The translations under genes and the position numbers were made by a program. Below the pieces are notes generated by a model that made no database searches, was not told the DNA's origin, and worked only from the letters and a program-made list of their open reading frames with translations. Below are positions 45,375 through 54,581 of a DNA stretch of 64,000 bases, in pieces. The stretch lies in assembly GCA_029263615.1 (NCBI GenBank), contig JAJUFT010000001.1:23388-87387 (forward strand), read 5' to 3'. Position 1 is the first letter of the stretch; every line of letters begins with the position of its first letter. The stretch comes from Alcaligenaceae bacterium (lineage in GTDB: Bacteria; Pseudomonadota; Gammaproteobacteria; Burkholderiales; Burkholderiaceae_B).

Positions 45375-46345
45375 CTAGGCCAGACGGCACACGCGGCTGG
45401 TTCCGCACCCATCGTGATCGCATCAAGCGCGTCGCCACCGGAGTTTTCGTGTGCGTCGTCATCGGCCTGCTGATTCGCGTGGGCATGACCATCGAGTGGG
45501 GCGAGGTGACCGACGCCATTCTGGAAACGAAAGCATCGGTGCTCTGGCTGGCCGTACCGCTGGTGATGGCGAGCTATGCCGTGTACGCGAGCTTCGACTT
45601 GCTTGGAAAATGGTACACGGGCCATGAGCTCCCATGGTGGCGGTGCATCAAGGTGGCCTTCATCAGCTATGCCTTCACCATGAACTTCAGTGCGGCAGTG
45701 GGCGGCGTGGCCATGCGTTTGCGTCTCTACGGGAAGCACGGCCTGAACCCCGGGGAGATCATGCGGGTCATGGGCCTGAGCATCACCACCAACTGGATCG
45801 GCTATTGCCTTTTGGCCGGCACCGTGTTCGTCTCGGGCGCGATTCAGCCGCCGGGGGAATGGGGGATCGGCGGGGGGCCGCTGCGCGCCATCGGGGCGGT
45901 CCTGATCGCGGTGGCGATGGCATATGTGGCACTCAGTGCATTCTCCAGACAGCGCAGCTGGAAAGTGCGCGATCATTCCATCGAGCTGCCTGAACTGCGC
46001 ATCGCGCTGCTGCAAATCGGCTTATCGGTCCTGAACTGGTCCTTGATGGGAGGGATCGTCTTCATCCTCATGCCGGGGGAGGTGGGCTACGCCACCATAC
46101 TGGGCACCTTGCTGATCGGGTCCGTGGTCGGTGCGGTGGCGCATATCCCCGGCGGGCTGGGCGTGACCGAATATGTGTTCATCACGCTACTGTCACCGGA
46201 AATACCGCGCCATCAGGTGCTGGGTGCCATCCTCGTGTATCGCGCCCTGTACTACCTGGCGCCGGTCGTGGTGGCGGGAAGCTGGTATCTGCTGATGGAG
46301 GCCCGTTCGGGCACGAGTAAGGCGCATGGCACGCAGGTTGCCTGA
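45371..46345 (+). CDS. ybhN: YbhN-type lysylphosphatidylglycerol-synthase-like membrane protein
   Basis: Integral membrane protein of the UPF0104 (YbhN) family, 324 aa with about eight hydrophobic helices; related to the flippase domain of MprF. Conserved stretch: ISYAFTMNFSAAVGGVAMRLRLYGKHGL and VVGAVAHIPGGLGVTEYVFITLL. It lacks the catalytic MprF domain, so lipid translocation is possible and synthesis unlikely. Third gene of the clsB operon; its presence with cardiolipin synthase supports a role in phospholipid handling, as inference. Confidence 0.85.
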   Translation: MTRPDGTRGWFRTHRDRIKRVATGVFVCVVIGLLIRVGMTIEWGEVTDAILETKASVLWLAVPLVMASYAVYASFDLLGKWYTGHELPWWRCIKVAFISYAFTMNFSAAVGGVAMRLRLYGKHGLNPGEIMRVMGLSITTNWIGYCLLAGTVFVSGAIQPPGEWGIGGGPLRAIGAVLIAVAMAYVALSAFSRQRSWKVRDHSIELPELRIALLQIGLSVLNWSLMGGIVFILMPGEVGYATILGTLLIGSVVGAVAHIPGGLGVTEYVFITLLSPEIPRHQVLGAILVYRALYYLAPVVVAGSWYLLMEARSGTSKAHGTQVA

Positions 46346-46381
46346 CTCCAGGCTGAACACCATCAACCACGGAGGTCTCAC

Positions 46382-46975
46382 ATGACCCTCATCATTGCCG
46401 CCCGATTCCCCACCTTCGATGCGGCGCATGCAGCCGCACAACGTCTTATGCAGGCGGGCGTGCCTGAAAGCGCCCTGCACGTCTTCTTCGTCAACCCGCC
46501 GGGAGCTCATGATCATTATGCCGTGGGTGGGGACCAGGCTGCCGACCCGGGCACGCGCGGGGCACCGAACAAGGCGCTGGGCATGGCCGCGCTTCTGGGC
46601 GCCATCGGTGCCGTGGCGGGGGGGATCATCGTGTCCACCTTCGCCGAGAGTTTCATCCCGATCATCGCTGGTGCCGGCGTGGGGGCTTATGTGGGGGCGC
46701 TGGCCGGTGCCGTCAGCGGCATGGACAGACGCCGGGCTCGGGTGGATCAACCTGCCCGCCCCACGCAGCGAGGTGAAGGACGTCCGTCGGGTGTCATGCT
46801 GGCCGTGAACGCCGAGGCGGCGCGGGAACAGCATATCGTCGGCATCCTGCGCGAAGCGGGAGGTGAAGCGATCGAAAGGGCACAGGGGCGCTGGCGTGAC
46901 GGAGCATGGGAAGACTTCGACCCCCTCAAGCCGCCGGTACCTCAAAGTGCGCAGGACGCGTCATCCCGACCTTGA
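46382..46975 (+). CDS. Glycine-zipper protein of unknown function
   Basis: A 197-aa protein I cannot name. It starts with a ferredoxin-like stretch (LIIAARFPTFDAAHAAAQRLMQAGVPESALHVFFV), as in stress-related domains of the 17M/DUF1269 kind. Two hydrophobic, Gly-rich helices follow (ALGMAALLGAIGAVAGGIIVSTF and PIIAGAGVGAYVGALAGAVSG) with glycine-zipper spacing. The end repeats the first theme (GVMLAVNAEAAREQHIVGILREAGGEAIERAQGRW). The layout suggests a membrane-inserting hairpin between two small folds. GGAGGT precedes its ATG. It lies 36 bp after ybhN and could belong to the operon. Confidence 0.7.
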   Translation: MTLIIAARFPTFDAAHAAAQRLMQAGVPESALHVFFVNPPGAHDHYAVGGDQAADPGTRGAPNKALGMAALLGAIGAVAGGIIVSTFAESFIPIIAGAGVGAYVGALAGAVSGMDRRRARVDQPARPTQRGEGRPSGVMLAVNAEAAREQHIVGILREAGGEAIERAQGRWRDGAWEDFDPLKPPVPQSAQDASSRP

Positions 46976-47033
46976 CGCCTTGAATGTGCGGACGGGCGGG
47001 CGCCCCACCCACCATGACGAGACGGCAACACGA

Positions 47034-47060
47034 ACGGGCCGCCCGATGAGGGCGGCCCGT
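47034..47060. terminator. Strong hairpin between convergent genes
   Basis: ACGGGCCGCCC-gatga-GGGCGGCCCGT is a perfect 11-bp stem between the glycine-zipper gene and the BON lipoprotein gene. T tracts are poor on both sides (CAAATT on plus), but position and stem strength fit a bidirectional terminator. Confidence 0.65.
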
Positions 47061-47076
47061 CAAATTCCCGCAGTGC

Positions 47077-47565
47077 TTAGCGGGCCGGGTATGCCGGCGC
47101 GTAGGGGGTGGGTTGAGTCGGGGGATAGGGGGCTGGCTGGACTTGCGGCTGCGCGGCCGGGTAGGGTGCATGGACGGCCGGCTGCGGCGCGACTTGCGCA
47201 TTGGGCTGCACCTGGATGTCATAGTCGACCGAGCGGACTCCAGTGACGTCGCGGGCCGCCTGGACGACATTTCGCGCGGCCACATCAGACACGGCCATGC
47301 CGCGCAGGGTGACCACGCCGTCAAAGGTGGAAATTTGCAAGGTTTGCGGATAGATGCCCGGCACGCTGAGTACGGCGGCCTGTACGCGATTTGAGATTGA
47401 GGCGTCTTCGTTGTACTGGGCAGGGCTGCGCGCGTTGGGGGGGGCGACGCGCGGCGGATTTTCGGGGGGATAATGATCGGCGGTGGGGGCAGGGCTGCCA
47501 CACGCTGCCAACAGGCCCAGACTCAGGGCGGCAAGCAGGGCAACGTTCCTCGTGGATGTACGCAT
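47077..47565 (-). CDS. BON-domain lipoprotein
   Basis: A 162-aa lipoprotein: signal VALLAALSLGLLAACGS with lipobox LAAC, then a BON domain (about 52-115: ISNRVQAAVLSVPGIYPQTLQISTFDGVVTLRGMAVSDVAARNVVQAARDVTGVRSVDYDIQV), of the kind in OsmY/DolP that bind membranes. The C terminus is low complexity, rich in Pro, Gln, Tyr and Ala with APYP repeats. Outer-membrane placement likely. It diverges from the RND efflux operon across 204 bp. Its sequence is OsmY/DolP-like; which one it replaces is not clear. Confidence 0.85.
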   Translation of the reverse strand: MRTSTRNVALLAALSLGLLAACGSPAPTADHYPPENPPRVAPPNARSPAQYNEDASISNRVQAAVLSVPGIYPQTLQISTFDGVVTLRGMAVSDVAARNVVQAARDVTGVRSVDYDIQVQPNAQVAPQPAVHAPYPAAQPQVQPAPYPPTQPTPYAPAYPAR

Positions 47566-47676
47566 GTCCGGTTCTCCTTATGCGGAAGCCAGCAAAACGC
47601 TGTGCAGGGACAAATGGCAAGCTGCATGCCGCCAACATCTGGCGCCGCCGGAAACGGTTGGAACCCGCTTTCGCTT

Positions 47677-47682
47677 TATACT
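47677..47682 (+). promoter_or_regulatory. Putative -10 box of the RND efflux operon
   Basis: CTTTATACTTG gives TATACT 88 bases before the adaptor gene. A recognisable -35 is absent; GGTT-gg-AACC just upstream may be a minor dyad. The 204-bp gap to the BON gene shows no other clear site. Confidence 0.4.
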
Positions 47683-47769
47683 TGCAGCTTTTCCGATTGT
47701 TTGGTCGGCGGCATGTCGGGGACCGGAGTGATCCTCTCGGGCGACGCGCCGGCTCTGATAGGGGGTTGT

Positions 47770-49014
47770 ATGTCCTTGCTTGGCCTGTCGTACAGACGGA
47801 TGATCATGGCACTGTCCGTGATCGCATCGGGAGCGCTGGCTGCGTGTGGCGATGAACCTAAGCAACAGGGGATGCCCGCCGGCATGAAAATCCCGGTGAG
47901 CGTCATTACGGTAGAGCCGACGCCCACCGAAGTCTATGCGCAGTTACCCGGGCGTGTGGAGGCCATCAAGGACGCCCAGATCCGTGCGCGCGTCACCGGC
48001 ATCGTCAAGGAAATCAACTTCGAGCAGGGCAGCGAGGTCAAAGAGGGCCAGCTGCTGTTCACTATCGACCCGGCACCGTATGAAGCCGAGCTGAACCGCG
48101 CCCGCGCCGACTTGCAGCGCGCCGAAGCGGATGCCGGCGCCGCCCGGCTGCAGGCCGATCGCTACGCGAAGCTGGTGAAGTCCAATGCCATCAGCCGGCA
48201 GGAATACGACAATGCCGTCGCAGCGGCCAAGCAGGCCGAAGCCGCCATCGCCGCCGCCCGGGCCGCGGTTCAGTCAGCCGAAATCAATCTGGGCTACACG
48301 CGCGTCGAATCGCCCATCGACGGGCGCATTGGCAAGTCGATGGTTACCGAGGGGGCCTTGGTGAGCGCTCAGAACGCCACACAAATGGCGACGGTGCAGC
48401 AGCTCAGCCGTGTGTACGTTGATATCACGCGCTCCACCTCGCAGCTGGCCACGCTTCGCAAGGCCCTCGAGGCCGGCATTTTGAAACAGAATACCGATGG
48501 CCATGTCGCGGTCCAGATCATTCTCGAAGACGGCACCCTGTACCCGCTCGAAGGTCGGCTGCTGTTCTCCGGCGTGACCGTGGATCCTTCCACGGGGCAG
48601 GTGACCCTGCGGGCGGAATTCGACAATCCCGACGAAATTCTCCTGCCCGGCATGTATGTCCGCGTGCGGGTGCAGCAGGGCACGGACGAGCAGGCGCTGC
48701 TGGTGCCCATGCAGGCCATTCAGCGCACGCCGGACGGTCTGAATACGCTGATGGTGGTGCGTGACGGGGTCGTGGCGCCGGTGGCGGTCGCCATTGGCCC
48801 GGAAATTGACGGCAAGGCGCTGATCTACAAGGGCCTGAACCCGGGCGATGTCGTGATCGTGGAAGGATTCCAGAAGATTCGTCCGGGAGCACCAGTGCAG
48901 CCCATGCCCTGGAACCCGGGCATCAAGAAGCAGAACGGCCAGAACGGGCAGGGCGGTCCGAATGGCCAAGCCGGGCAGGGGCAGCAGGCAGCTGACACCC
49001 CGGCCAAAGGTTGA
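47770..49014 (+). CDS. RND efflux periplasmic adaptor (AcrA/MexA family)
   Basis: Periplasmic membrane-fusion protein, 414 aa, that joins an inner-membrane RND pump to an outer-membrane channel. A lipobox is present (IASGALAACGD), followed by the hairpin and lipoyl parts (QIRARVTGIVKEINFEQGSEVKEGQLLFTIDP), a coiled-coil (about 100-170) and the beta-barrel/membrane-proximal domains (LPGMYVRVRVQQGTDEQALLVPMQAIQRTPDG). The tail is rich in Gly, Gln and Asn (KNGQNGQGGPNGQ). The ATG at 47770 follows AGGGGG; the long ORF from 47473 is antisense to BON. First gene of the operon. Confidence 0.93.
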   Translation: MSLLGLSYRRMIMALSVIASGALAACGDEPKQQGMPAGMKIPVSVITVEPTPTEVYAQLPGRVEAIKDAQIRARVTGIVKEINFEQGSEVKEGQLLFTIDPAPYEAELNRARADLQRAEADAGAARLQADRYAKLVKSNAISRQEYDNAVAAAKQAEAAIAAARAAVQSAEINLGYTRVESPIDGRIGKSMVTEGALVSAQNATQMATVQQLSRVYVDITRSTSQLATLRKALEAGILKQNTDGHVAVQIILEDGTLYPLEGRLLFSGVTVDPSTGQVTLRAEFDNPDEILLPGMYVRVRVQQGTDEQALLVPMQAIQRTPDGLNTLMVVRDGVVAPVAVAIGPEIDGKALIYKGLNPGDVVIVEGFQKIRPGAPVQPMPWNPGIKKQNGQNGQGGPNGQAGQGQQAADTPAKG

Positions 49015-49023
49015 GGAGGACAC

Positions 49024-52000
49024 ATGCCGCTGTTCTTCATTGATCGACCCATCTTTGCCTGGGTGGTGGCCCTGGGGGTGATGCTGGCCGGCCTGCTGGC
49101 CTTGCCCAACATGCCTGTCGCCCAGTACCCGGACGTCGCCCCGCCGACCATCAACATCCAGGCAACGTATCCCGGCGCCTCCGCCGAAGACGTCTCCACC
49201 TCGGTCGCGAGCGTGATCGAGAACGAATTGAACGGTGCCAAGGGCCTGCTCTATTACGAATCGGTCAGTGACTCCAATGGCCAGATGGAACTGAAGGTCA
49301 CCTTCGAGCCCGGCACCGACCCGGACATGGCGCAGGTGGACGTTCAGAACCGGATCTCCAACATCACGTCCTCACTGCCCGCTGCCGTGGTCCAGCAGGG
49401 CCTGAAAGTGTCGCAGGTGAACACGGGCTTCCTGCTGGTGGTGACCCTGTCTTCCACCGACGGTTCGGTCAGCGCACAGGCGCTGGCCGACTACATCACC
49501 CGCAACCTGCAGAACCCGATTTCCCGGGTCGAAGGGGTGGGGCGCTTTCAGCTTTTCGAATCCCCCCGGGCGATGCGGATCTGGGTGGATCCCGACAAGC
49601 TGGTGGGTTTCAACCTGAGCATGGCGGAAGTCAATGCGGCCATTCAGGCGCAGAATCGTCTGGTGCCCGGTGGCGTCCTCGGTGCTCCGCCCAACCCGGC
49701 CAGCCAGCGCACCTCTGCTCCGATCGTGGTGAACGGGGAGCTGGCCACGGTCGAAGAATTCAGCAACATCATCCTCCGCTCCAATCTCGACGGCTCGACG
49801 GTGAAGCTGTCCGACGTGGCGCGCATCGAGGTGGGGTCTGACAACTACATGTTCGGGGCGCGGCTCAATGGCAAACCGACGGCCGCCTTCGCCATCTCGC
49901 TGACTCCCGAGGCCAATGCACTGTCGACCGCCGAGGGCGTGAAGGAACGCATGCAGGAGCTCTCGCAGCTCTTCCCCGAGAACATCACTTACGCAATTCC
50001 CTACGACACCTCGCCCTATGTGTCCCTGTCCATCGAGCAGGTGCTGCACACCCTGTTCGAGGCCATGCTGCTGGTGTTCGTGGTGATGTTCGTATTCCTG
50101 CAGAACGTACGCTATACGGTGATTCCGGCGCTGGTGGTGCCTGTGGCCATGCTGGGCGCCTTCGCCGTCATGCACGCGTTGGGGATGTCGGTCAACGTGC
50201 TCACCATGTTCGCCATGGTGCTGGCCATCGGGATTCTGGTGGACGATGCCATCGTGGTGGTGGAAAACGTCGAACGCATCATGGTCGAGGAAGGCCTGCC
50301 CCCGCGCGAGGCGACTCGGCGGGCCATGCCGCAGATTTCGGGCGCGATCGTCGGCATCACGCTCGTGCTGTCCGCGGTGTTCCTGCCGCTCGCCTTCATG
50401 AGCGGTTCGGTGGGCGTGATCTACCGTCAGTTTGCGGTGGCCATGGCCGTGTCCATCATGTTCTCCGGCTTTCTGGCGCTCTCATTCACGCCGGCGCTGT
50501 GCGCCACGCTGCTCAAGCCGATTCCCAAGGGGCATCATGAAACCAAGCGAGGATTCTTCGGCTGGTTCAACCGTTCGTTCGATCGGGTGACCCGGCGCTA
50601 TGAATCCTGGGTGGGTCGCAGTCTCAAGCGCGGCGGCCGCATGATGTTCATTTTTGTGGCCATGGTGGCGCTGCTGGGCTGGATGTACTTCCGTCTGCCC
50701 ACCGGCTTCCTGCCCGAGGAAGATCAGGGCTATGTGATTGCGAATATCGAGCTGCCGGCCGGCTCCACGGCCAACCGCACGATCGAGGTCATCGAGAAGG
50801 TTGAAGCCTTCTTTAGCCAGCAGCCGCAGGTGGAGAACATCATCACCGTGCAGGGCTTCAGTTTCAACGGAAACGGCCTGAACTCCGCCATTGCCTTCGT
50901 GCCGCTGAAAGACTTTTCCGAGCGCAAGGGCCCGGAGAACTCCGCCCAGGCCCTGTCGGCCAAGGCGGTGCAGAACCTGCTGTTCGGCATTCCGGACGCC
51001 ATGGTGTTCTCCATCGTGCCGCCCGCCATCTCGGCCCTGGGCAATGCTTCGGGCTTCGACATGCGCCTGGAGGACCGCGGTGGCATGGGGCATGAGGCCC
51101 TGATGGCCGCCACCCAGGAGCTGCTCATGAAGGCGTCGCAGAGCCCCGTGCTGCGCGATGTCCGCCTGACCGGCCTGGCCGGCGGTTCGCAGCTCGAGAT
51201 CACAATCGATCGCGAGAAAGCCGCCGCCCTGGGCGTGGACTTTTCCGAAGTGGCGACCCTCATCAGCACGTCGTTGGGCTCGGCCTTCGTGGGCAAGTTC
51301 ACGAACCAGGGCTGGGTGCAGAACGTGTGGGTGCAGGCTGATGAAGCCTACCGGATGACGCCGGAAAAGATCCTCAGTCTGAATGCCCGCAACAATCAGG
51401 GGGGCATGGTTCCACTCTCGTCCTTCGTGTCGCTTGAGTGGGCACCCGGTTCCACCCAGATCGTGCGCTACAACAGCTATCCGGCCAGCCGTATCGGCGG
51501 CAGCCCGGCAGAGGGCTACTCGTCGGGGCAGGCCATGGCGGAAATGGAACGTCTGGTGAGCGAGCTGCCCACGGGCTTCTCCGCCGAATGGACCGGTCTT
51601 TCGTATCAGGAAATCCAGGCGGGCAATCAGACGGCCATTCTGCTGGGCCTGGCGGTGCTGGTGGTCTTCATGATTCTGTCTGCGCTGTACGAGAGCTGGG
51701 CCATTCCGCTCGCCGTCATGCTGGCCGTGCCCCTGGGCATGCTGGGAGCGGTGCTCATGGTGACGGGCGTGGGCATGGTCAATGACGTCTACTTCCAGGT
51801 GGGCATGGTGACGGTGATCGGTCTTTCGGCCAAGAATGCGATTCTGATCGTGGAGTTTGCCAAAGACGCCTACGCAGCCGGCGGGAACCTGCTGGAGTCG
51901 ACCATCGAAGCGGCACGGCTGCGTTTCCGGCCCATTCTCATGACGTCCTTCGCGTTCATTCTCGGCGTCGTGCCGCTGACGCTGGCCACCGGCGCGGGTG

Positions 52001-52224
52001 CGGCCAGCCAGAATGCGGTCGGCTTCGGGGTGCTGGGTGGTATGCTGGCGGCGACGCCTCTGGCGGTGCTGTTCGTGCCCACCTTCTTCGTCGTCATTTT
52101 GTCCATCTTCAAGACCCGACCCAAACTGCTTGGGGCTCACGCACAGCATGCTGCGCCGGAGGCCGTGGCGGTCACAGGCCCATCTGACGATGGTTCGAAG
52201 TCCACAGACAAGTATTCCTCATGA
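49024..52224 (+). CDS. RND efflux inner-membrane pump (AcrB/MexB, HAE1 family)
   Basis: Proton-driven drug exporter of 1066 aa. Opening MPLFFIDRPIFAWVVALGVMLAGLLALPNMPVAQYPDVAPPTI is the HAE1 hallmark; TM4 carries LAIGILVDDAIVVVENVERIM with the two proton-relay Asp; TM10 region has the Lys-containing GLSAKNAILIVEFAKD. Twelve membrane helices and two large periplasmic loops can be traced. It begins nine bases after the adaptor and overlaps the outer-membrane factor by ATGA. Substrates cannot be predicted; multidrug, bile salt or dye export is typical for this clade. Confidence 0.96.
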   Translation: MPLFFIDRPIFAWVVALGVMLAGLLALPNMPVAQYPDVAPPTINIQATYPGASAEDVSTSVASVIENELNGAKGLLYYESVSDSNGQMELKVTFEPGTDPDMAQVDVQNRISNITSSLPAAVVQQGLKVSQVNTGFLLVVTLSSTDGSVSAQALADYITRNLQNPISRVEGVGRFQLFESPRAMRIWVDPDKLVGFNLSMAEVNAAIQAQNRLVPGGVLGAPPNPASQRTSAPIVVNGELATVEEFSNIILRSNLDGSTVKLSDVARIEVGSDNYMFGARLNGKPTAAFAISLTPEANALSTAEGVKERMQELSQLFPENITYAIPYDTSPYVSLSIEQVLHTLFEAMLLVFVVMFVFLQNVRYTVIPALVVPVAMLGAFAVMHALGMSVNVLTMFAMVLAIGILVDDAIVVVENVERIMVEEGLPPREATRRAMPQISGAIVGITLVLSAVFLPLAFMSGSVGVIYRQFAVAMAVSIMFSGFLALSFTPALCATLLKPIPKGHHETKRGFFGWFNRSFDRVTRRYESWVGRSLKRGGRMMFIFVAMVALLGWMYFRLPTGFLPEEDQGYVIANIELPAGSTANRTIEVIEKVEAFFSQQPQVENIITVQGFSFNGNGLNSAIAFVPLKDFSERKGPENSAQALSAKAVQNLLFGIPDAMVFSIVPPAISALGNASGFDMRLEDRGGMGHEALMAATQELLMKASQSPVLRDVRLTGLAGGSQLEITIDREKAAALGVDFSEVATLISTSLGSAFVGKFTNQGWVQNVWVQADEAYRMTPEKILSLNARNNQGGMVPLSSFVSLEWAPGSTQIVRYNSYPASRIGGSPAEGYSSGQAMAEMERLVSELPTGFSAEWTGLSYQEIQAGNQTAILLGLAVLVVFMILSALYESWAIPLAVMLAVPLGMLGAVLMVTGVGMVNDVYFQVGMVTVIGLSAKNAILIVEFAKDAYAAGGNLLESTIEAARLRFRPILMTSFAFILGVVPLTLATGAGAASQNAVGFGVLGGMLAATPLAVLFVPTFFVVILSIFKTRPKLLGAHAQHAAPEAVAVTGPSDDGSKSTDKYSS

Positions 52225-53729
52225 TCGCTGACTCTTTTCCTCGCAAGATCCTGCCGGCGTTGCTGTTGGTCGCATTGGCCGGCTGCTCGCTGGCCCCCGA
52301 GTACGAGCGTCCGGTCGCCCCGATCCCGGGCAGCTTTCCTTACGTCGAAGCGGCCAACGGTCGCGCCGCGGGCGGCACCGATGCGCCGGCCAGCTACGCC
52401 GCCGATCTGGGCTGGCGAGAGTTTTTCACTGATCCGCGTCTGCGTGATCTGATTGCGCTTGCCCTGGACAACAATCGGGACATGCGGATTGCGGTGGCCC
52501 GGGTGGAAGAGGCCAGGGCGCAATACGGCATTGCCGACAGCGAGCGGCTGCCGACTTTTGGCGTGGGAGGCAATGCCCAGGTCACGCGTTCTCCGGAAGC
52601 GTTGCGCATGGGCGGGCCGGATTCCCCCAGTGTCAGCCGCAGCTATATGGCCGGGGTGGCCATGACCACCTTCGAACTGGACTTCTTCGGTCGCATCCGC
52701 AATCTGAGCGAAGCGGCACGCCAGCAATATCTGGCCACGGCTCAGGCGCAGCGGACGGTGCGCATCAACCTGGTGAGCCAGGTGGCCGAGGCCTACTTCC
52801 GGCTGCGCACGGCCCAGCAACTGCAGGAGCTCATGGCCAAGACGCTGGAATCACGCGAGGCCACCTTGCGCCTGGTGCAGGCCCGTTACGACACAGGGGT
52901 GGCCTCTGCCCTTGATCTTCAGCAGGCCAAGGGTCAGGTCGAAACCATCCGTGCCGACCAGCAGTCCATGCGCCGCGTCGAGGCTCAGGCGCTGAATGCC
53001 CTGCAGCTGCTGGTCGGAGCGCCGCTGCCGGATGACCTTCCGCCGCCGGCGGTGTTCGGCAAGGACCAGCTGTTGGCGTCCGTGCCGGTGGGCCTGCCGT
53101 CCGATCTGCTCGTGCGACGTCCGGACATCATCGGTGCCGAGCATGCCCTGATCGCCGCCAATGCGAACATTGGCGCGGCGCGTGCAGCCTTCTTCCCGAA
53201 CATTTCCATTACCGGCCTGCTCGGGTTCGCCAGCCCGCAACTGGGCGGTCTGTTTTCGGGCGGCAACCGCTACTGGCAGTACCAGCCGCAGATTCAGGTG
53301 CCGATCTTCAACGGCGGCCTGGCCGGTGGTCTGGACCTCGCCGAAGCGCGCAAGAACATCGCCGTCTCCGAGTACGAGAAGGCCATTCAGACGGCGTTCC
53401 GGGAAGTGGCCGATGCCCTGGCCGGCGAAGCCACCTATTGGGACCAGCTGGAAGCCATGCGGGCACTGGAGGCCACGGCGGCCGAAGCCCTGCGCCTGGC
53501 GAATCTGCGCTATGAAACCGGCGTGGACAGCTTCCTGCAGGTGCAAAGCGCCGAAGTGAATCTGTACAGCGTGCAGCAGGCCTTCCTGCAGGTGGGCATG
53601 GAGTCGCTTCTGAACCGGGTGGCACTCTATAAAGCGCTGGGTGGGGGCTGGCTGGAGAACACTTCCTCCGAAATTGACGTGGAAGGCCCCGGAAGCGTGC
53701 CCGGCAAGGGGCGTGTTGCGGAACAATAA
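52221..53729 (+). CDS. Outer-membrane efflux factor (OprM/NodT family lipoprotein)
   Basis: TolC-like channel of 502 aa that completes the RND pump. Lipobox LAGC at about residue 22 after LPALLLVALA; two OEP repeats follow, with DPRLRDLIALALDNNRDMRIAVARVEEARAQYGIADSERLP and RPDIIGAEHALIAANANIGAARAAFFPNISITGLLGFASPQLGGLF. Four long helices with heptad-like Gln/Glu/Leu content are visible. The start overlaps the pump gene by ATGA, so all three efflux proteins are translated as a unit; no further gene of the operon follows. Confidence 0.94.
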   Translation: MIADSFPRKILPALLLVALAGCSLAPEYERPVAPIPGSFPYVEAANGRAAGGTDAPASYAADLGWREFFTDPRLRDLIALALDNNRDMRIAVARVEEARAQYGIADSERLPTFGVGGNAQVTRSPEALRMGGPDSPSVSRSYMAGVAMTTFELDFFGRIRNLSEAARQQYLATAQAQRTVRINLVSQVAEAYFRLRTAQQLQELMAKTLESREATLRLVQARYDTGVASALDLQQAKGQVETIRADQQSMRRVEAQALNALQLLVGAPLPDDLPPPAVFGKDQLLASVPVGLPSDLLVRRPDIIGAEHALIAANANIGAARAAFFPNISITGLLGFASPQLGGLFSGGNRYWQYQPQIQVPIFNGGLAGGLDLAEARKNIAVSEYEKAIQTAFREVADALAGEATYWDQLEAMRALEATAAEALRLANLRYETGVDSFLQVQSAEVNLYSVQQAFLQVGMESLLNRVALYKALGGGWLENTSSEIDVEGPGSVPGKGRVAEQ

Positions 53730-53795
53730 GCGGCGAAAGGGCGGGCGGGGGTGACGCCCGGCCATGGCGCCCGCTGCCCGGGCTGCTGAAAAGCG

Positions 53796-53822
53796 CCAAA
53801 AAGCCCATAATAGGGGTTTTGG
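53796..53822 (+). promoter_or_regulatory. Dyad over the putative pdxJ -10 box
   Basis: CCAAAAAGCCC (53796-53806) and GGGGTTTTGG (53813-53822) are imperfect inverted repeats flanking CATAAT, a possible -10 box of pdxJ. The right arm abuts the GGAG ribosome site (53821-53824), so the pair could act as an operator or as a hairpin that hides the site. Confidence 0.4.
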
Positions 53823-53832
53823 AGTGCTTGTC

Positions 53833-54573
53833 ATGATAGAACTTGGCGTGAATATCGATCACGTCGCCACCTTGCGTCAGCAACGCCGTACGACGTATCC
53901 CGATCCCATCGAGGCAGCGCGCCGCGCGGAAGAGGCCGGCGCCGACCTCATCACCCTGCATCTGCGTGAAGACCGTCGGCATATTCAGGATGCCGATGTC
54001 GAAGCCTTGCGGCCCCTGATCCGCACGCGCATGAACCTGGAATGCGCCATCACCCCGGCCATGCTCGAGATCGCCTGCCGGGTGCGGCCGCATGACGTCT
54101 GTCTGGTGCCCGAACGCCGCGAGGAACTGACCACGGAAGGCGGGCTGGATGTCCTGACGCATTTTGACAGTGTGCGCGACGCCGTGTCCCGGCTGCACGA
54201 CGCGGGCATCCGTGTCTCGCTTTTCATCGACCCCGTGGACGCCCAGCTGGACGCGGCCCGGCGCACCGGTGCAACCGTGGTGGAACTGCACACGGGGGCG
54301 TATGCCAATGCTGAATGGCAACCGCAGCGGCGGGAAGCGGAACTGTCCCGCCTGCGCAGCAGCGTGACGCATGGGGTGGCCCTGGGTCTGCGCGTCAACG
54401 CGGGGCATGGGTTGCACTACAACAATGTCCAGGCCATTGCCGCCATGGACGGCATTGCCGAGCTCAACATCGGGCATGCCATCGTCGCACGCGCGGTCTT
54501 CGATGGCTGGGAGAAAGCCATCCGCGACATGAAGGCGGAAATGATCATTGCCCGCCAGGCCACGAGGAACTAG
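53833..54573 (+). CDS. pdxJ: Pyridoxine 5'-phosphate synthase
   Basis: Condenses deoxyxylulose-5-phosphate with 1-amino-acetone-3-phosphate to give pyridoxine-5'-phosphate, the ring-closing step of vitamin B6 synthesis. [36 protein letters not shown] and [16 protein letters not shown] match PdxJ; length 246 aa. GGAG lies eight bases before the ATG at 53833; the track start at 53764 is in the dyad region. It heads a unit with a nitroreductase 8 bp downstream; the usual neighbour acpS is absent. Confidence 0.96.
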   Translation: MIELGVNIDHVATLRQQRRTTYPDPIEAARRAEEAGADLITLHLREDRRHIQDADVEALRPLIRTRMNLECAITPAMLEIACRVRPHDVCLVPERREELTTEGGLDVLTHFDSVRDAVSRLHDAGIRVSLFIDPVDAQLDAARRTGATVVELHTGAYANAEWQPQRREAELSRLRSSVTHGVALGLRVNAGHGLHYNNVQAIAAMDGIAELNIGHAIVARAVFDGWEKAIRDMKAEMIIARQATRN

Positions 54574-54581
54574 GAAACAAG

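Noticed and set aside
50482-52149. A 555-aa minus-strand ORF antisense to the RND pump
   Set aside because: His/Gln-rich composition typical of reverse frames of GC-rich genes.
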